Shown: positions 1 through 8,681 of the stretch, piece by piece | How the letters are laid out: each line of letters opens with the position of its first letter | How positions within the stretch are numbered: position 1 is the stretch's first letter | Source of the DNA: Acidihalobacter prosperus | GTDB lineage: Bacteria > Pseudomonadota > Gammaproteobacteria > DSM-5130 > Acidihalobacteraceae | Length of the DNA: 64,000 nt | Direction of reading: 5' to 3' | Assembly (NCBI RefSeq): GCF_000754095.2 | Contig: NZ_JQSG02000006.1 | Coordinates: forward strand, 79,429 to 143,428 | Notes under the pieces: model-generated | What the model was told of the DNA's origin: nothing | Database searches by the model: none | The model's input: the letters and a program-made list of their open reading frames with translations, nothing else | Made by a program: the position numbers and the translations under genes

Positions 1-571
1 CGCGCATGGCATAGGTGTTGCCGTTGCCGTGGCCAGCCGGCAGGATCTGCGCCTGACTCACGCCGGCCACCGAGGCGAGCTTGGGCTGGACCACGCGCAG
101 CAGGTAGTCGGTGATCTGCTGCTGGCTATACTTGTCGCCGTAGAAGGCGATGTACATCAGCGCAGTGGGATCGCCCACGGTGACGTTGACGATCGGCAAC
201 TGCGCGCCCGTGGGCAGCTGGTTGACCACCTGCTGCACCTTCGACTGGATGTTGGCCACCGCCGCATCGGGGCTGTAGTTGAGCTTCATGTACGCCGTGA
301 TGGTCGACGCGCCCTCGGAGCTGATCGAGGTCATGTAGTCGATGCCCGGGGCGCTGGCGATCACGCGTTCCAGCCGCGTGGTGATGAAGCCTTGCACGGT
401 GCTCGGGCTGGCGCCCGGGTAGGTCGTGGTGATGGTCACCATCGAGTTGGTGAGCTTCGGATATTCGCGGATGGTCATCTGCGTGAAGGCCTGCAGGCCG
501 AGCAGCAGGATGACCAGGCTGAGCGCCGTCGCAAGGACCGGCCTGCGGACGAAGATGTCGGTGAATTTCAT
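1..571 (-). CDS. RND efflux inner-membrane permease, N-terminal fragment (cut by window edge)
   Basis: This is the proton-driven inner-membrane pump of a tripartite efflux system. The ATG is at 569-571 and about 190 codons are visible before the frame runs off the window. The protein opens MKFTDIFVRRPVLATALSLV, the usual RND start: a short cytoplasmic helix followed by the first membrane segment. Next comes a porter-domain region with YPGASPSTVQ and a helix resembling those preceding PN1. It starts 13 bp after the stop of the adaptor gene on the same strand, so the order outer-membrane factor, adaptor, pump forms one operon. Family assignment is secure. Substrate cannot be read from this part. 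Confidence 0.93.
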   Translation of the reverse strand, partial: MKFTDIFVRRPVLATALSLVILLLGLQAFTQMTIREYPKLTNSMVTITTTYPGASPSTVQGFITTRLERVIASAPGIDYMTSISSEGASTITAYMKLNYSPDAAVANIQSKVQQVVNQLPTGAQLPIVNVTVGDPTALMYIAFYGDKYSQQQITDYLLRVVQPKLASVAGVSQAQILPAGHGNGNTYAMR

Positions 572-584
572 GTCGACGTCGGCC

Positions 585-1676
585 TCAGGGTTTTACCGAA
601 TTATTGATTGCCACCGCGGCACCGTTGTGCAGCTTGACCTGCCCGGCGGTGACCACGACATCGCCCGGCTTGATGCCCGACTTGATCTGCACGAGCTCCC
701 CGCGCTCCAGGCCGGGCTCGACCTTGCGCTGCACCGCGACCTTCACGGTCTTGCCCTGCTCCTGCTTGGATTCGACCACGTACACGTAGTCGCCGTAGGT
801 GTTGTAGGCGAGCGCGGTATTCGGCACCACCACCACCGGCATCGGCACCTTGCCGACCACGTTGACACGGGCGAACATGCCCGGACGCAGCTTCTGGTCG
901 GGGTTCTGGATCACCGCCTGTACGTCGAGCTGACGCGTGGCGGCATCCACGGCGGAGCCGAGGGCGTGCACCTTGCCCTTGAAGACCTTGCCCGGGTAGG
1001 CGTTGACCGTGACCTCGACCGGCGTGCCGGCCTCGACGCTCGCGATCTCGCTCTGCGGCACGGTGAAATTCACGTACAGCGGGTTCCAGGACTGCAGGTC
1101 GACCAGCGGCGTGTTCACCGACACGTATTCGCCGAGGCTGACCTTGCGCACGCCGAGATGGCCGCCGAACGGCGCCCGGATGTTGAGCTTGGTCAGAGTG
1201 GCGCGGTCGCTGGCGACGGCGGCGCGGGCGCTGGCGAGCGTGGCCTTGTCGGTGTCGAGCTGAGCCTGGCTGGCGGCATGGTGGGCGATCAGCTTGCGCG
1301 TGCGCTCAAGGTTCACCTGGGCCAGATGCATCTGCGCGAGATCGTGGTCGAGCTGCGCGCGCTGCGTGCTGTCGTCGATCTGCAGCAGGCGCTGCCCGGC
1401 CTTGACGTATTCGCCCGAGTGGAAATCGATATGGGTCACGTCGCCGGCGATCTGCGCCATCAGATTGGTGCCCTGCACCGCGCTCAGCGTGCCCACGGCA
1501 AAGGTCTTGGCGTGCCAGGTCTCGCTTTTGGCCGTGGCCGTGCTGACCGTGGCCGGCGGGCGATGCATGTGCGCCATCATTTCGGCCATCTTGTGACCGA
1601 CGAAGGCCTTCCAGCCGAAGATGCCGCCGAACAGGACGGCAAGGACGACGATGACGATGGCCAGGCGCTTTTTCAT
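585..1676 (-). CDS. RND efflux periplasmic adaptor (membrane fusion protein, HlyD/MexA type)
   Basis: A 363-residue periplasmic adaptor that links the inner-membrane pump to the outer-membrane channel. One N-terminal hydrophobic anchor covers roughly residues 4-24. A biotinyl-lipoyl-like half-motif follows (GTNLMAQIAGDVTHIDFHSG, about 70-90), then an alpha-hairpin (about 100-165), the second lipoyl half (IRAPFGGHLGVRKVSLGEYV) and the beta-barrel and membrane-proximal domains. Length fits the family. It lies between the outer-membrane lipoprotein (67 bp upstream) and the pump (13 bp downstream), all on one strand. There is no lipobox, so it is probably anchored by the uncleaved N-terminal helix. 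Confidence 0.95.
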   Translation of the reverse strand: MKKRLAIVIVVLAVLFGGIFGWKAFVGHKMAEMMAHMHRPPATVSTATAKSETWHAKTFAVGTLSAVQGTNLMAQIAGDVTHIDFHSGEYVKAGQRLLQIDDSTQRAQLDHDLAQMHLAQVNLERTRKLIAHHAASQAQLDTDKATLASARAAVASDRATLTKLNIRAPFGGHLGVRKVSLGEYVSVNTPLVDLQSWNPLYVNFTVPQSEIASVEAGTPVEVTVNAYPGKVFKGKVHALGSAVDAATRQLDVQAVIQNPDQKLRPGMFARVNVVGKVPMPVVVVPNTALAYNTYGDYVYVVESKQEQGKTVKVAVQRKVEPGLERGELVQIKSGIKPGDVVVTAGQVKLHNGAAVAINNSVKP

Positions 1677-1743
1677 AACTGATCCCCCTCGCTCTCAGAG
1701 GTATTGATGTTCACGGGAAAACGGAAATGGACGGAAAACGGCT

Positions 1744-3261
1744 TCACGAGGATGCCCCGCCCGCGGTGCCGGCCATCGATGCCGGCACACCCTTGACCGG
1801 CTGGTGCCACCAGCCGCCGCCAAGGGCGAGCAGCAAGGAAGCGGTGTCCTGGTAGCGCTGCGCCTGCGCCTTGAGGTAGGCGATCTTGGCGTCGTTGTAC
1901 TGCACCTCGGAGGCGAGCAGCGACAGGTAATCGGTGGCGCCGGTGCGGTACTGGTATTCGGCCAGGTCGAGCGCCTGGCGCGCGTCGTCCAGCGCGGTGC
2001 GCTGCGCGGACAGCGCGTCGGCGTCGTTCTGCACGGCGCGCAGCGCATTGGCCACCTGCTGGAAGGCGCCCAGCACCGTCACCCGGTAGTTGGCGAACTC
2101 GCCCTCGAACACCGCCTTGGCCTCGCGCTCCTGGGCATTCAGCTTGCCGCCCTCGAAGATCGGCTGCACCAGCGAGGCCGCCAGGCTCCAGACCGTGCTC
2201 GCCGGGCTGAACAGCAGGCGCGTGGCATTGCTGGCATAACCGAAGTTGCCGGTCAGCTGCAGCGTGGGGAAAAATTCGGCGCGCGACTCGCCGACCAGCG
2301 CGGCGGCGTAGCGGATCTGACGCTCGGCCGCCTGCACGTCGGGACGCTGCTTGACCAGCTCGGACGGCAGGCTGAGCGGTATGCGCTTGGGCAAATGCAG
2401 TTCGGCGAGCGTGAACGGCTTGCCGTGCCACTGGCTCGGATAGGCGCCCACCAGGATCGCCATCTCGTGGCGATATACGGCGAGCTGCTGCATCAACGGC
2501 GGCAGCATGGCCTCGCTGCTGGCAAGCTGCGCCTGCTGGTTGATCACGTTGAGCTGGCTGACCGAGCCGGCCTTGTACTGCGTCTGCGTGAGCTTGAGCA
2601 GCTGACGCTCCTGGCGAATGATCTGCCGTGTGGCGTCGATCTGCGCGCGCACGGCGGCCTCGCCGATCGCCGCGGCCACCACATTGCCGCTGAGCGACAG
2701 GCCGGCGGCCTCGAGCTGGTAGCGCTGGTATTCGACCTGCGCCTCGCTGCCCTGGTAAACCAGGCGATTGACGCCGAAGATATCGGGGTAGTAACTCACC
2801 CCCACGCCGCCGGTGAACAGCGAATACGTGTACGAGGTCGACTTGCCGCCGCCGCTCTGCACCACGGACTTGGCGCGCTGCGCACCGAGATTGGCGCTCA
2901 CCTGCGGATAGAATACGCTGGCGTCGATCGCGGCCACCGCTTCGGCCTGATGCAGCTGCGCGCGCGCCATGTCCAGCGTCGGATTGTGCGCCATCGCCTG
3001 TTTCACCAGCGCGTCGAGACGCGGCGAGTGGAACAGATGCCACCAGGCCTGATGCAGGTTTTTACCGTATTCGAGCATCTGCGCGCCGCCGCCCTTGCCC
3101 ATGCTCGCGGCCGTTTCGTGCGGCGCGGGGCCGGCGGTGTACCCGTCCTTGCCCGGGCCGGCGGGGAGATGGATCGGCGGCTCGAAGCCGCAGGCGGACA
3201 GCGACGCCCCCAGCACCAGCAGGCCCAAGGGTTTTAGCGTCGTTCGAATGATGTCTGGCAC
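1744..3261 (-). CDS. RND efflux outer-membrane factor lipoprotein (NodT/OprM family)
   Basis: A 505-residue outer-membrane channel of the TolC/OprM type. It starts with GTG at 3259-3261, and the sequence GAGAG lies about 8 bases upstream. The signal peptide ends in a lipobox (LSAC, Cys about residue 23), so the mature protein is lipidated. The two homologous halves of the family are visible, each with a long helical hairpin; the second half has the LVKQRPDVQAAERQIRYAAA signature. It is the first gene of the efflux operon and lies just downstream of a palindrome at 3282-3305. Pump specificity is unknown. Confidence 0.95.
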   Translation of the reverse strand: MPDIIRTTLKPLGLLVLGASLSACGFEPPIHLPAGPGKDGYTAGPAPHETAASMGKGGGAQMLEYGKNLHQAWWHLFHSPRLDALVKQAMAHNPTLDMARAQLHQAEAVAAIDASVFYPQVSANLGAQRAKSVVQSGGGKSTSYTYSLFTGGVGVSYYPDIFGVNRLVYQGSEAQVEYQRYQLEAAGLSLSGNVVAAAIGEAAVRAQIDATRQIIRQERQLLKLTQTQYKAGSVSQLNVINQQAQLASSEAMLPPLMQQLAVYRHEMAILVGAYPSQWHGKPFTLAELHLPKRIPLSLPSELVKQRPDVQAAERQIRYAAALVGESRAEFFPTLQLTGNFGYASNATRLLFSPASTVWSLAASLVQPIFEGGKLNAQEREAKAVFEGEFANYRVTVLGAFQQVANALRAVQNDADALSAQRTALDDARQALDLAEYQYRTGATDYLSLLASEVQYNDAKIAYLKAQAQRYQDTASLLLALGGGWWHQPVKGVPASMAGTAGGASS

Positions 3262-3281
3262 GGCTGAGCTCTCATTCCGGT

Positions 3282-3305
3282 TACATACCGACCGGTCGGA
3301 CTGTA
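3282..3305. promoter_or_regulatory. TetR-type operator-like palindrome upstream of the efflux operon
   Basis: A 24-bp near-perfect inverted repeat centred between 3293 and 3294. The inner 12 bases (3288-3299, CCGACCGGTCGG) are perfectly symmetric, and the flanking TACA/TGTA arms also pair, leaving two unmatched positions per arm. It lies 20-44 bp upstream of the GTG start of the outer-membrane factor, where a repressor would overlap the promoter. Cores of this kind are common operators for TetR-family repressors of RND pumps. No tetR gene is visible in the window, so the cognate regulator is inferred to lie beyond position 1 or elsewhere. Confidence 0.6.
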
Positions 3306-3537
3306 CTGTTTGACGGGCCTGTAGTCAAAGCATTCCTGCACTCCGACGGGCTTCACGGCGATCGATTCTGCTAATGACGGCATAGCCCATCCCGGGTGTC
3401 GCAACGCGCCACGATCCGCGTGCCGGATGGGCACGTCGGCATTTGTCGTCATCGGGGAATGTCGTTCTGGCGTCGCTTGGCTCAAGTTTGACTATTGTGC
3501 CGGCGATAAGTTGCACTCGTATCACAGGGCCGCGGCA

Positions 3538-4377
3538 TCACTCCGCATTCAGGTTGCGGTAGCCCTCGAAACGCATGGTGATCACCAGTTTGACGCGCGA
3601 GGTCTGCTTGCCCATTTTCTCCGGAAACGGCGCAAACGGCGCGGACATGTGCACGATGTTGCCGGCCACCTTGTCCAGCGCCGGATTGCCCGAGGAGTCG
3701 AGGAGCTTGTAGCCGATCAGCTGGCCGCGGCGGCCGATCACCACCAGCACGCGCGTATCGCCGACCAGATTGCCGGGATAGTTCATGTCGCCCACGTACT
3801 GCAGCTTGCGCAGCACCGAGGCGAGATAGAAGCGCGCGACCAGGGTGTGCGGGTCGTGGATCTGCGGCAGTTCCGAGCGACTGATGGTCGAGGCGACGGC
3901 GGCATTGATCGACGCGTTCAGCTTGGCCATGTCGAGCGGCTTGTTCGCGGACGACGGCGGTGGCGCATGGGACGACTTGCCCTGCGCCGGCTTGGCGGGC
4001 AGGGACACGCGCGGTTCCGGCTGGCCGGCCGATTCGCTGGGCGGCTGCGCGGCACGCGGCGCGGCGGACCGCGACGGCGCCTTCGGCGCGTGCGCCGGCG
4101 GCTTGGGCGCGGGCTGCGGGGTGGCATGCGCCGGCGGCGCGGTTGGCCGATGCGGCGACGGTCGCGAAAAGATCGAGCCCTTCGAGGCCGGCAGCTCGTA
4201 AATGCGCGCGTCCACCGGCGGGGGCGGCGGCTTCGCCGGCGCGCTCACGCGCAGCCAGCGGCCGACACCCAGTATGGCCAGCAGCACCAGCAGCAGCGCC
4301 AGCGGCACGATCCAGAACAGCCGGCGCATCGGATCGTCCGGCGGCGTATACCCCCAGGCGGTCTGCTGCGCGCTCAT
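3538..4377 (-). CDS. tonB: TonB family energy transducer
   Basis: A 279-residue TonB-like protein that would carry proton-motive energy from ExbBD to outer-membrane receptors. It has a short cytoplasmic start with one transmembrane helix near residues 18-40, a long Pro/Ala-rich periplasmic linker (about 48-170), and a C-terminal TonB-type alpha/beta domain (about 185-279) with YVGDMNYPGNL and the paired strands expected for TonB_C. The start codon overlaps the exbD stop by 4 bp (ATGA), and exbB lies further upstream, so the three are one operon. No TonB-dependent receptor is nearby, so the ligand cannot be inferred. Confidence 0.9.
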   Translation of the reverse strand: MSAQQTAWGYTPPDDPMRRLFWIVPLALLLVLLAILGVGRWLRVSAPAKPPPPPVDARIYELPASKGSIFSRPSPHRPTAPPAHATPQPAPKPPAHAPKAPSRSAAPRAAQPPSESAGQPEPRVSLPAKPAQGKSSHAPPPSSANKPLDMAKLNASINAAVASTISRSELPQIHDPHTLVARFYLASVLRKLQYVGDMNYPGNLVGDTRVLVVIGRRGQLIGYKLLDSSGNPALDKVAGNIVHMSAPFAPFPEKMGKQTSRVKLVITMRFEGYRNLNAE

Positions 4378-4778
4378 TTTTTCTGCACGGCGATGAGAAA
4401 ATGCTCGACGCCGGCATGCCGCGCCTCCAGCATGGCGCGCACCACCACGCCCTCGCGGGCGTTTTCATCGGCGGCGACGATCACCGAGGTCTGGTGGTGC
4501 TGCTGCAGCATCGCGTGCAGACGTGCCGTCAGATCCGCGAGCGTGACCTGGGTCTGATTGAGATAGATCTTGTCGTCATGCGTCACCGTAAGCGTCACCG
4601 GCGCCACCGGCTGGCTCTTCTCGGCGCTGCCCTTGGGCAGGTTGACCGGCAGCGAATGCAGGTTCTGCATCGACAGCGAGGCGAGCATGAAGGTCGCCAG
4701 CAGGAAGAACATCACGTCGATCATCGGGATGATCTCGATGCGCCCCCGGCGGGCGGCGCGCGATCTACGCAGCTTCAT
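4374..4778 (-). CDS. exbD: Biopolymer transport protein ExbD/TolR family
   Basis: A 134-residue proton-channel subunit of the ExbB-ExbD-TonB motor. The chosen start is MKLRRSRAARRGRIEIIPMI; a start 24 bases further upstream is possible. The single membrane helix follows IEIIPMIDVMFFLL, which contains the conserved membrane Asp (about residue 22) that carries protons in this family. The C-terminal periplasmic domain is of ExbD/TolR type. The gene overlaps exbB by 14 bp and tonB by 4 bp, which points to translational coupling. Linkage to a tonB gene favours ExbD over TolR. Confidence 0.93.
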   Translation of the reverse strand: MKLRRSRAARRGRIEIIPMIDVMFFLLATFMLASLSMQNLHSLPVNLPKGSAEKSQPVAPVTLTVTHDDKIYLNQTQVTLADLTARLHAMLQQHHQTSVIVAADENAREGVVVRAMLEARHAGVEHFLIAVQKK

Positions 4779-5418
4779 CGGCGGCTCCGCGGGTCTCCGC
4801 ATCGAGGCGCGCGCGGTCGAGCAGGCGGGTGCCGATGCGTTCCATCTCGTCCATCGTGCGGCTTTGCAGGCGCGAGAAATAGTTGTAGCCGAACAGCGCG
4901 ATGACGGCGATCACGAGGCCGACCGCGGTGGCGATCAGCGCTTCAGCCACGCCCGAGGTCACGCCCTTCGGATCGACCAGGCCATGGCTGCCGAACAGGT
5001 TGAAGGCGTGGATCATGCCGTAGATCGTGCCCAGCAGACCGAGCAGCGGCGCCGCCGTGACGATGGTTTCGAGCATCCACAGCCCGCGGGCCAGGGACTG
5101 CTCGATGGACTGCGCCTCGTCGCTCGCGCGCGACTCCGCCCACCAGGTCGGCCGCTCCCGGTTCTGCAGGATCACGCGCACGAAACGCACGAAGTGGTGA
5201 TGCGGATTGCTCACCGAGACCTGGCGTTCGAGATCGGCCCAGCTCTCGCCGAGATTGTCGATCAGGCGCATCAGCGTCGAAGAGGGCCGCGTGAAGCGCC
5301 AGTAGACGTAGGTCTTGTCGAGCAGGATGGCGACCATGAGCACGGCCAGGAACAGCAGCGGATAGATCAGCGGCCCGCCGAACTGCAGCGTGTGCCAGGA
5401 AGCGTAAACGTCTTGCAT
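4765..5418 (-). CDS. exbB: MotA/TolQ/ExbB proton channel family protein
   Basis: A 217-residue three-helix channel subunit. The chosen start is MQDVYASWHTLQFGGPLIYP, since longer upstream reading frames have no family resemblance. TM1 lies near residues 14-35. The large cytoplasmic loop follows. TM2 and TM3 carry the family signature APLLGLLGTIYGMIHAF and then GVAEALIATAVGLVIAVIAL. It is the first gene of the exbB-exbD-tonB operon. The 286 bp between it and the divergent gene at 5705 must hold its promoter, but I see no clear Fur-box consensus there. Confidence 0.93.
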   Translation of the reverse strand: MQDVYASWHTLQFGGPLIYPLLFLAVLMVAILLDKTYVYWRFTRPSSTLMRLIDNLGESWADLERQVSVSNPHHHFVRFVRVILQNRERPTWWAESRASDEAQSIEQSLARGLWMLETIVTAAPLLGLLGTIYGMIHAFNLFGSHGLVDPKGVTSGVAEALIATAVGLVIAVIALFGYNYFSRLQSRTMDEMERIGTRLLDRARLDAETRGAADEAA

Positions 5419-5704
5419 AGGTGAACACCCGATTCGTGTGGGCGAACGGCGGGCAGCGCGGCGACTCCCGGCATTCGTGCGGACTATTGTGGGATAAGGC
5501 CGCCCCCGCATGCAAAGCGCGGCCCGGCGCGCAGGGGAGCGGGCACAAAGCCTACGCCGTCGCCGATGCGTAGGGAATAGCCGTCCGGTCTGCTCGGCGG
5601 ATATTTTTGTTGGAATCTGTGACCCGCCCGCATTCACAAGCCCGACGGCATTGGGTAAGGTCGACGCTTTCCCGCCGCGGCCGCGGCCCAGACGGACGAA
5701 GCGC

Positions 5705-6214
5705 ATGCACCTGCAGATATTCGCCACCGGCGGCACCCTCGACAAGGTCTATCACGATGCGCTTTCCGACTACCGCATCGGCGACCCGGTCGCGCCCGGC
5801 ATCCTCGAGGAAGGCCGCGTCGATTTCCGCTACGACGTCGAGAGCCTGTTGAAAAAGGACAGCCTGGAACTGACCGACGACGACCGCGCGCTGATCCGCG
5901 CCCGCGTCGCGGCCTGCCCGCACCGCCACATCGTCATCACCCACGGCACCGACACCATGACCGAAACCGCCGCGGCCCTGGCCGGCATCGCCGACAGGAT
6001 CATCGTGCTCACCGGCGCAATGCAGCCCGCGCGCTTTCGCAACAGCGACGCGGCGTTCAACCTCGGTCTCGCCGTCGGCGCCGCGCAAAGCCTGCCCGCC
6101 GGCATCTACATCGCCATGAGCGGGCGCATCTTCGAGGCCGGGAGCGTGCGCAAGAATCGCGCGGCAGGCCGCTTCGAAACCCTCGCCGACGACCGTCACC
6201 CGGAGACCCCATGA
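5705..6214 (+). CDS. Short asparaginase-domain protein (N-terminal domain only)
   Basis: A 169-residue protein matching the N-terminal domain of type I/II bacterial L-asparaginases. The nucleophile loop TGGT is at residues 8-11 and the second catalytic motif HGTDT at about 80-84. The smaller C-terminal domain, which in classical asparaginases of about 330 residues completes the active site and dimer interface, is absent. Stop and start overlap with the next gene (ATGA at 6211-6214), so the reading frame is intact and not simply truncated by error. Short stand-alone forms are known in databases as asparaginase-like proteins. Enzymatic activity is uncertain. Confidence 0.75.
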   Translation: MHLQIFATGGTLDKVYHDALSDYRIGDPVAPGILEEGRVDFRYDVESLLKKDSLELTDDDRALIRARVAACPHRHIVITHGTDTMTETAAALAGIADRIIVLTGAMQPARFRNSDAAFNLGLAVGAAQSLPAGIYIAMSGRIFEAGSVRKNRAAGRFETLADDRHPETP

Positions 6215-7005
6215 GCCCCGTCATCGAACGCCTCTACCGCTACCCCGTCAAGGGCCTCAGTCCCGAGGCGCTCCGGAGCGTGGCCCTCGAAACCGGGCGC
6301 TGCCTGCCGCACGACCGCCGTTTCGCCCTCGCCCGCAGCGACGCGCCCTTCGACCCGGCGCAGCCCGTTCATCTGCCCAAGACGAACTTCTTCATGCTGA
6401 TGCGCGACGAACGCCTGGCCGAGCTGGACACCCGCCTCGACACCGCCAGCGGCCGCTTCGAGATCACGCGGCGCGGCGAGCCGCTGCTCTGCGCCGATCT
6501 CGACGAGCCCGCCGGGCGGACCGCCGTCGAGACCTTTTTCGCAGATTTCCTCGACGGCGCGCCCGGCCTGCCCCCGCGGCTGGTCGAGGCGCCCGGCCAC
6601 GCCTTCGGCGACGCCCGCCGGCGACCCAACGCGCAGACCGGGCAGTACGTTTCGCTGATCAATCTCGCCAGCATCGACGCGCTGGCCGAACGCGTCGGCG
6701 CCGCACTCGACCCGCTGCGCTTTCGCGCCAACGTCTATTTCTCCGGCCTGCCGGCCTGGCGCGAACTCGACTGGGTCGGGGGCCACATCCGCATCGGCGA
6801 CGCGCGCCTGCACGTGGTCTCGCCGATCACCCGCTGCGCCGCCACCACGGTCAATCCCGCCACCGCGCAGCGCGACGTGGACGTGCCGCGCGAACTGATG
6901 CGACACTTCGAGCACAACTACATGGGCGTGTATGTGGAAGTGCTGCATGGCGGCACGCTCGCCGTGGGCGACGGCCTGCTTGCGGAACCCGTCCAGCCCG
7001 CCTGA
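6211..7005 (+). CDS. MOSC domain-containing protein (YcbX/MOSC N-terminal type)
   Basis: A 264-residue protein beginning MSPVIERLYRYPVKGLSPEA, the conserved start of the MOSC N-terminal beta-barrel. The MOSC domain follows (about 120-260), with the FRANVYFSGLPAW and ITRCAATTVNPATAQRD motifs. The Cys in the TRC motif matches the position proposed to hold sulfur or molybdenum cofactor in this family. Such proteins act in molybdenum-dependent reductions, such as detoxification of N-hydroxylated bases, with redox partners. There is no fused ferredoxin domain here. Its start overlaps the upstream asparaginase-domain gene by 4 bp, but the functional link is unknown. Confidence 0.88.
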   Translation: MSPVIERLYRYPVKGLSPEALRSVALETGRCLPHDRRFALARSDAPFDPAQPVHLPKTNFFMLMRDERLAELDTRLDTASGRFEITRRGEPLLCADLDEPAGRTAVETFFADFLDGAPGLPPRLVEAPGHAFGDARRRPNAQTGQYVSLINLASIDALAERVGAALDPLRFRANVYFSGLPAWRELDWVGGHIRIGDARLHVVSPITRCAATTVNPATAQRDVDVPRELMRHFEHNYMGVYVEVLHGGTLAVGDGLLAEPVQPA

Positions 7006-7070
7006 CCCGCCGCGCCCACGTGTCGGCGAGGCATGCCATGCCCCGCCGTCAACCACCCGGAGCCATACGC

Positions 7071-7826
7071 ATGCCCCAGCCGCTGAAGCGCCACCCGCCG
7101 GTCGCCCTGGTGACCGGCGCCACCTCGGGCATCGGCCGCGCGGTCGCCCTGCGCCTAGCCCGGGACGGTTATGCCGTCATCGTGCACTCGCGCTCGTCCG
7201 CCGAGGCCGGGCGGGCGCTGGCGGACTCGCTCGACACGGCCTGCTACATCCAGGCCGACCTCGCCCATGACGAGGAACGCTTCCGTCTCGTAAAGGAGGC
7301 GACGGACCGCTGGGGACGCCTCGACGTGCTCGTCAACAATGCCGGCGTCAGCCGCGTCATTCCGCACGACGACCTGCTGGCGGCGACGCCGGCCGACTGG
7401 CAGATGCTGCACGACATCAACGTGGTCGCACCCTTCCGCCTGGTCGCCGCCGCGGAATCGGCGCTGCGCGAGGCGGCCCGGCACGGCCGTTCCGGCTGCG
7501 TCGTCAACATCAGCTCGCATGCCGGCGTGCGTCCCAAGGGGGCCTCGATACCCTATGCCGCGTCGAAGGCCGCGCTCAACCATACCACCCGCCTGCTGGC
7601 ACGCGCGCTGGCGCCCGACATACGGGTCAACGCCGTCGCCCCCGGCCTGGTCGACACGCCCATGACCGCCGACTGGACCGACGCGCAGCGACTCTGGCGG
7701 GAACACGCTCCGATGCGGCGGGCGGCGCAGCCCGAAGACATCGCGAATAGCGTCGCTCTGTTGATCGCATCCGACTACCTCACCGGCGAAGTCCTGCTCG
7801 CCGACGGCGGCCTGAACCTCACCTGA
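7071..7826 (+). CDS. SDR family NAD(P)-dependent oxidoreductase
   Basis: A 251-residue classical short-chain dehydrogenase/reductase. The NAD(P)-binding TGATSGIG is at residues 15-22, NNAG follows strand 4, the catalytic Ser is in VNISSHAG, and the YxxxK pair is in PYAASKAA near residue 162. The C-terminal DGGLNLT tail is typical of FabG-like members. I chose the ATG at 7071 because GGAG lies 8 bases upstream; a GTG at 7020 would add 17 unlikely residues. Substrate unknown. It follows the MOSC gene by 65 bp on the same strand. Confidence 0.9.
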   Translation: MPQPLKRHPPVALVTGATSGIGRAVALRLARDGYAVIVHSRSSAEAGRALADSLDTACYIQADLAHDEERFRLVKEATDRWGRLDVLVNNAGVSRVIPHDDLLAATPADWQMLHDINVVAPFRLVAAAESALREAARHGRSGCVVNISSHAGVRPKGASIPYAASKAALNHTTRLLARALAPDIRVNAVAPGLVDTPMTADWTDAQRLWREHAPMRRAAQPEDIANSVALLIASDYLTGEVLLADGGLNLT

Positions 7827-7848
7827 TTCCGGCGTTTCCCGCGTGCGC

Positions 7849-8301
7849 TCAGCCGCGTTCTACGCAGATGACCAGCACCGAACGATAGCTCTTCCAGCGC
7901 ACGGGGATCACGTACGGTCGCAAATCCGAAGGCGGGCGGATATCGGTCAGCTCGCCCTTGAGCGACACCGGCACGGAGATGATGAATTCGGGGCCGAAAT
8001 AGCGCCTCGCGTTGCCCGAGAGCGTGTTGGCGATCTCACCGATCATGTCGAGCAGGTAGTCGTCCGAGTGATTCTGCTCGCCCATTTCGATCAGCAGATG
8101 ACGCATCATCGCGCGCGGGGCGGAGAAATAGATGCAGCCGCGAAATTCGCCGACGACGCTGATCACGCCGGTGTAGTCGAATATGTCCGGCACCTCGGTA
8201 TCGGACAGATACGGCGCGTGCACCTCGGCCTCCAGCCCGGTGGATTGAGTGAAGTAATGCGTCGTGGCGTCCACGAACACCTGCATTTCCGCTGCATTCA
8301 T
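7849..8301 (-). CDS. Chemotaxis protein CheX-like
   Basis: A 150-residue CheX-type protein, a family that dephosphorylates CheY-P. It has the ...DIFDYTGVISVVGEFRGCIYF fold core, then MMRHLLIEM and the central helix DDYLLDMIGEIANTLSGNAR. That helix matches the catalytic E-x-x-N arrangement of the CheC/CheX phosphatase helix (Glu and Asn in EIANTLSGN). Its start overlaps the stop of the CheY-like gene by 4 bp, and that gene overlaps the kinase gene the same way. The gene order therefore gives kinase, response regulator and its phosphatase in one transcript. Confidence 0.88.
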   Translation of the reverse strand: MNAAEMQVFVDATTHYFTQSTGLEAEVHAPYLSDTEVPDIFDYTGVISVVGEFRGCIYFSAPRAMMRHLLIEMGEQNHSDDYLLDMIGEIANTLSGNARRYFGPEFIISVPVSLKGELTDIRPPSDLRPYVIPVRWKSYRSVLVICVERG

Positions 8302-8681
8302 GCGCGCACCTCCATGGCAATCAGTTCCTTGAGCGCCTCGCCCAGTTCCTCGTCCGTGAACGGCTTGCAGATGAAGCCGTGCGCGCCTTTCTTGAGCGCG
8401 CGAATGGCCGTGCTCTTGTCGGCCAGCGCCGACACCACCAGGATGCGCACATCCGGCTTGATCTGTACCAGCGACTCGATGCACTCGATGCCGTCCATTT
8501 CCGGCATCGTCAGATCCATGGTCACGATATCCGGCTGCGTCTGCTTGCACAGGCGCACGGCCTCGAGCCCGTTGGCCGCCAGTCCCGCCACCACGATCTC
8601 TTCGCCCAACCCGCCGCGGCGTGCGATGCCCGCGATCTTGCTGCGGATGATCGTCGAATCGTCCACCACCATGACCTTCAT
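8298..8681 (-). CDS. CheY-like single-domain response regulator
   Basis: A 127-residue stand-alone receiver domain. It has the acidic pair (VVDDS, Asp 7-8), the phospho-acceptor Asp in DIVTMDLTMPEMDG (about residue 56), the Ser/Thr in VVSALAD and the Lys in KKGAHGFICKPF. There is no DNA-binding or enzymatic output domain, so it must act by protein contact, as CheY does on the flagellar motor or PilG/PilH on type IV pili. It sits between the hybrid CheA-like kinase and CheX with 4-bp overlaps on both sides, which makes these its likely phosphodonor and phosphatase. Confidence 0.93.
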   Translation of the reverse strand: MKVMVVDDSTIIRSKIAGIARRGGLGEEIVVAGLAANGLEAVRLCKQTQPDIVTMDLTMPEMDGIECIESLVQIKPDVRILVVSALADKSTAIRALKKGAHGFICKPFTDEELGEALKELIAMEVRA

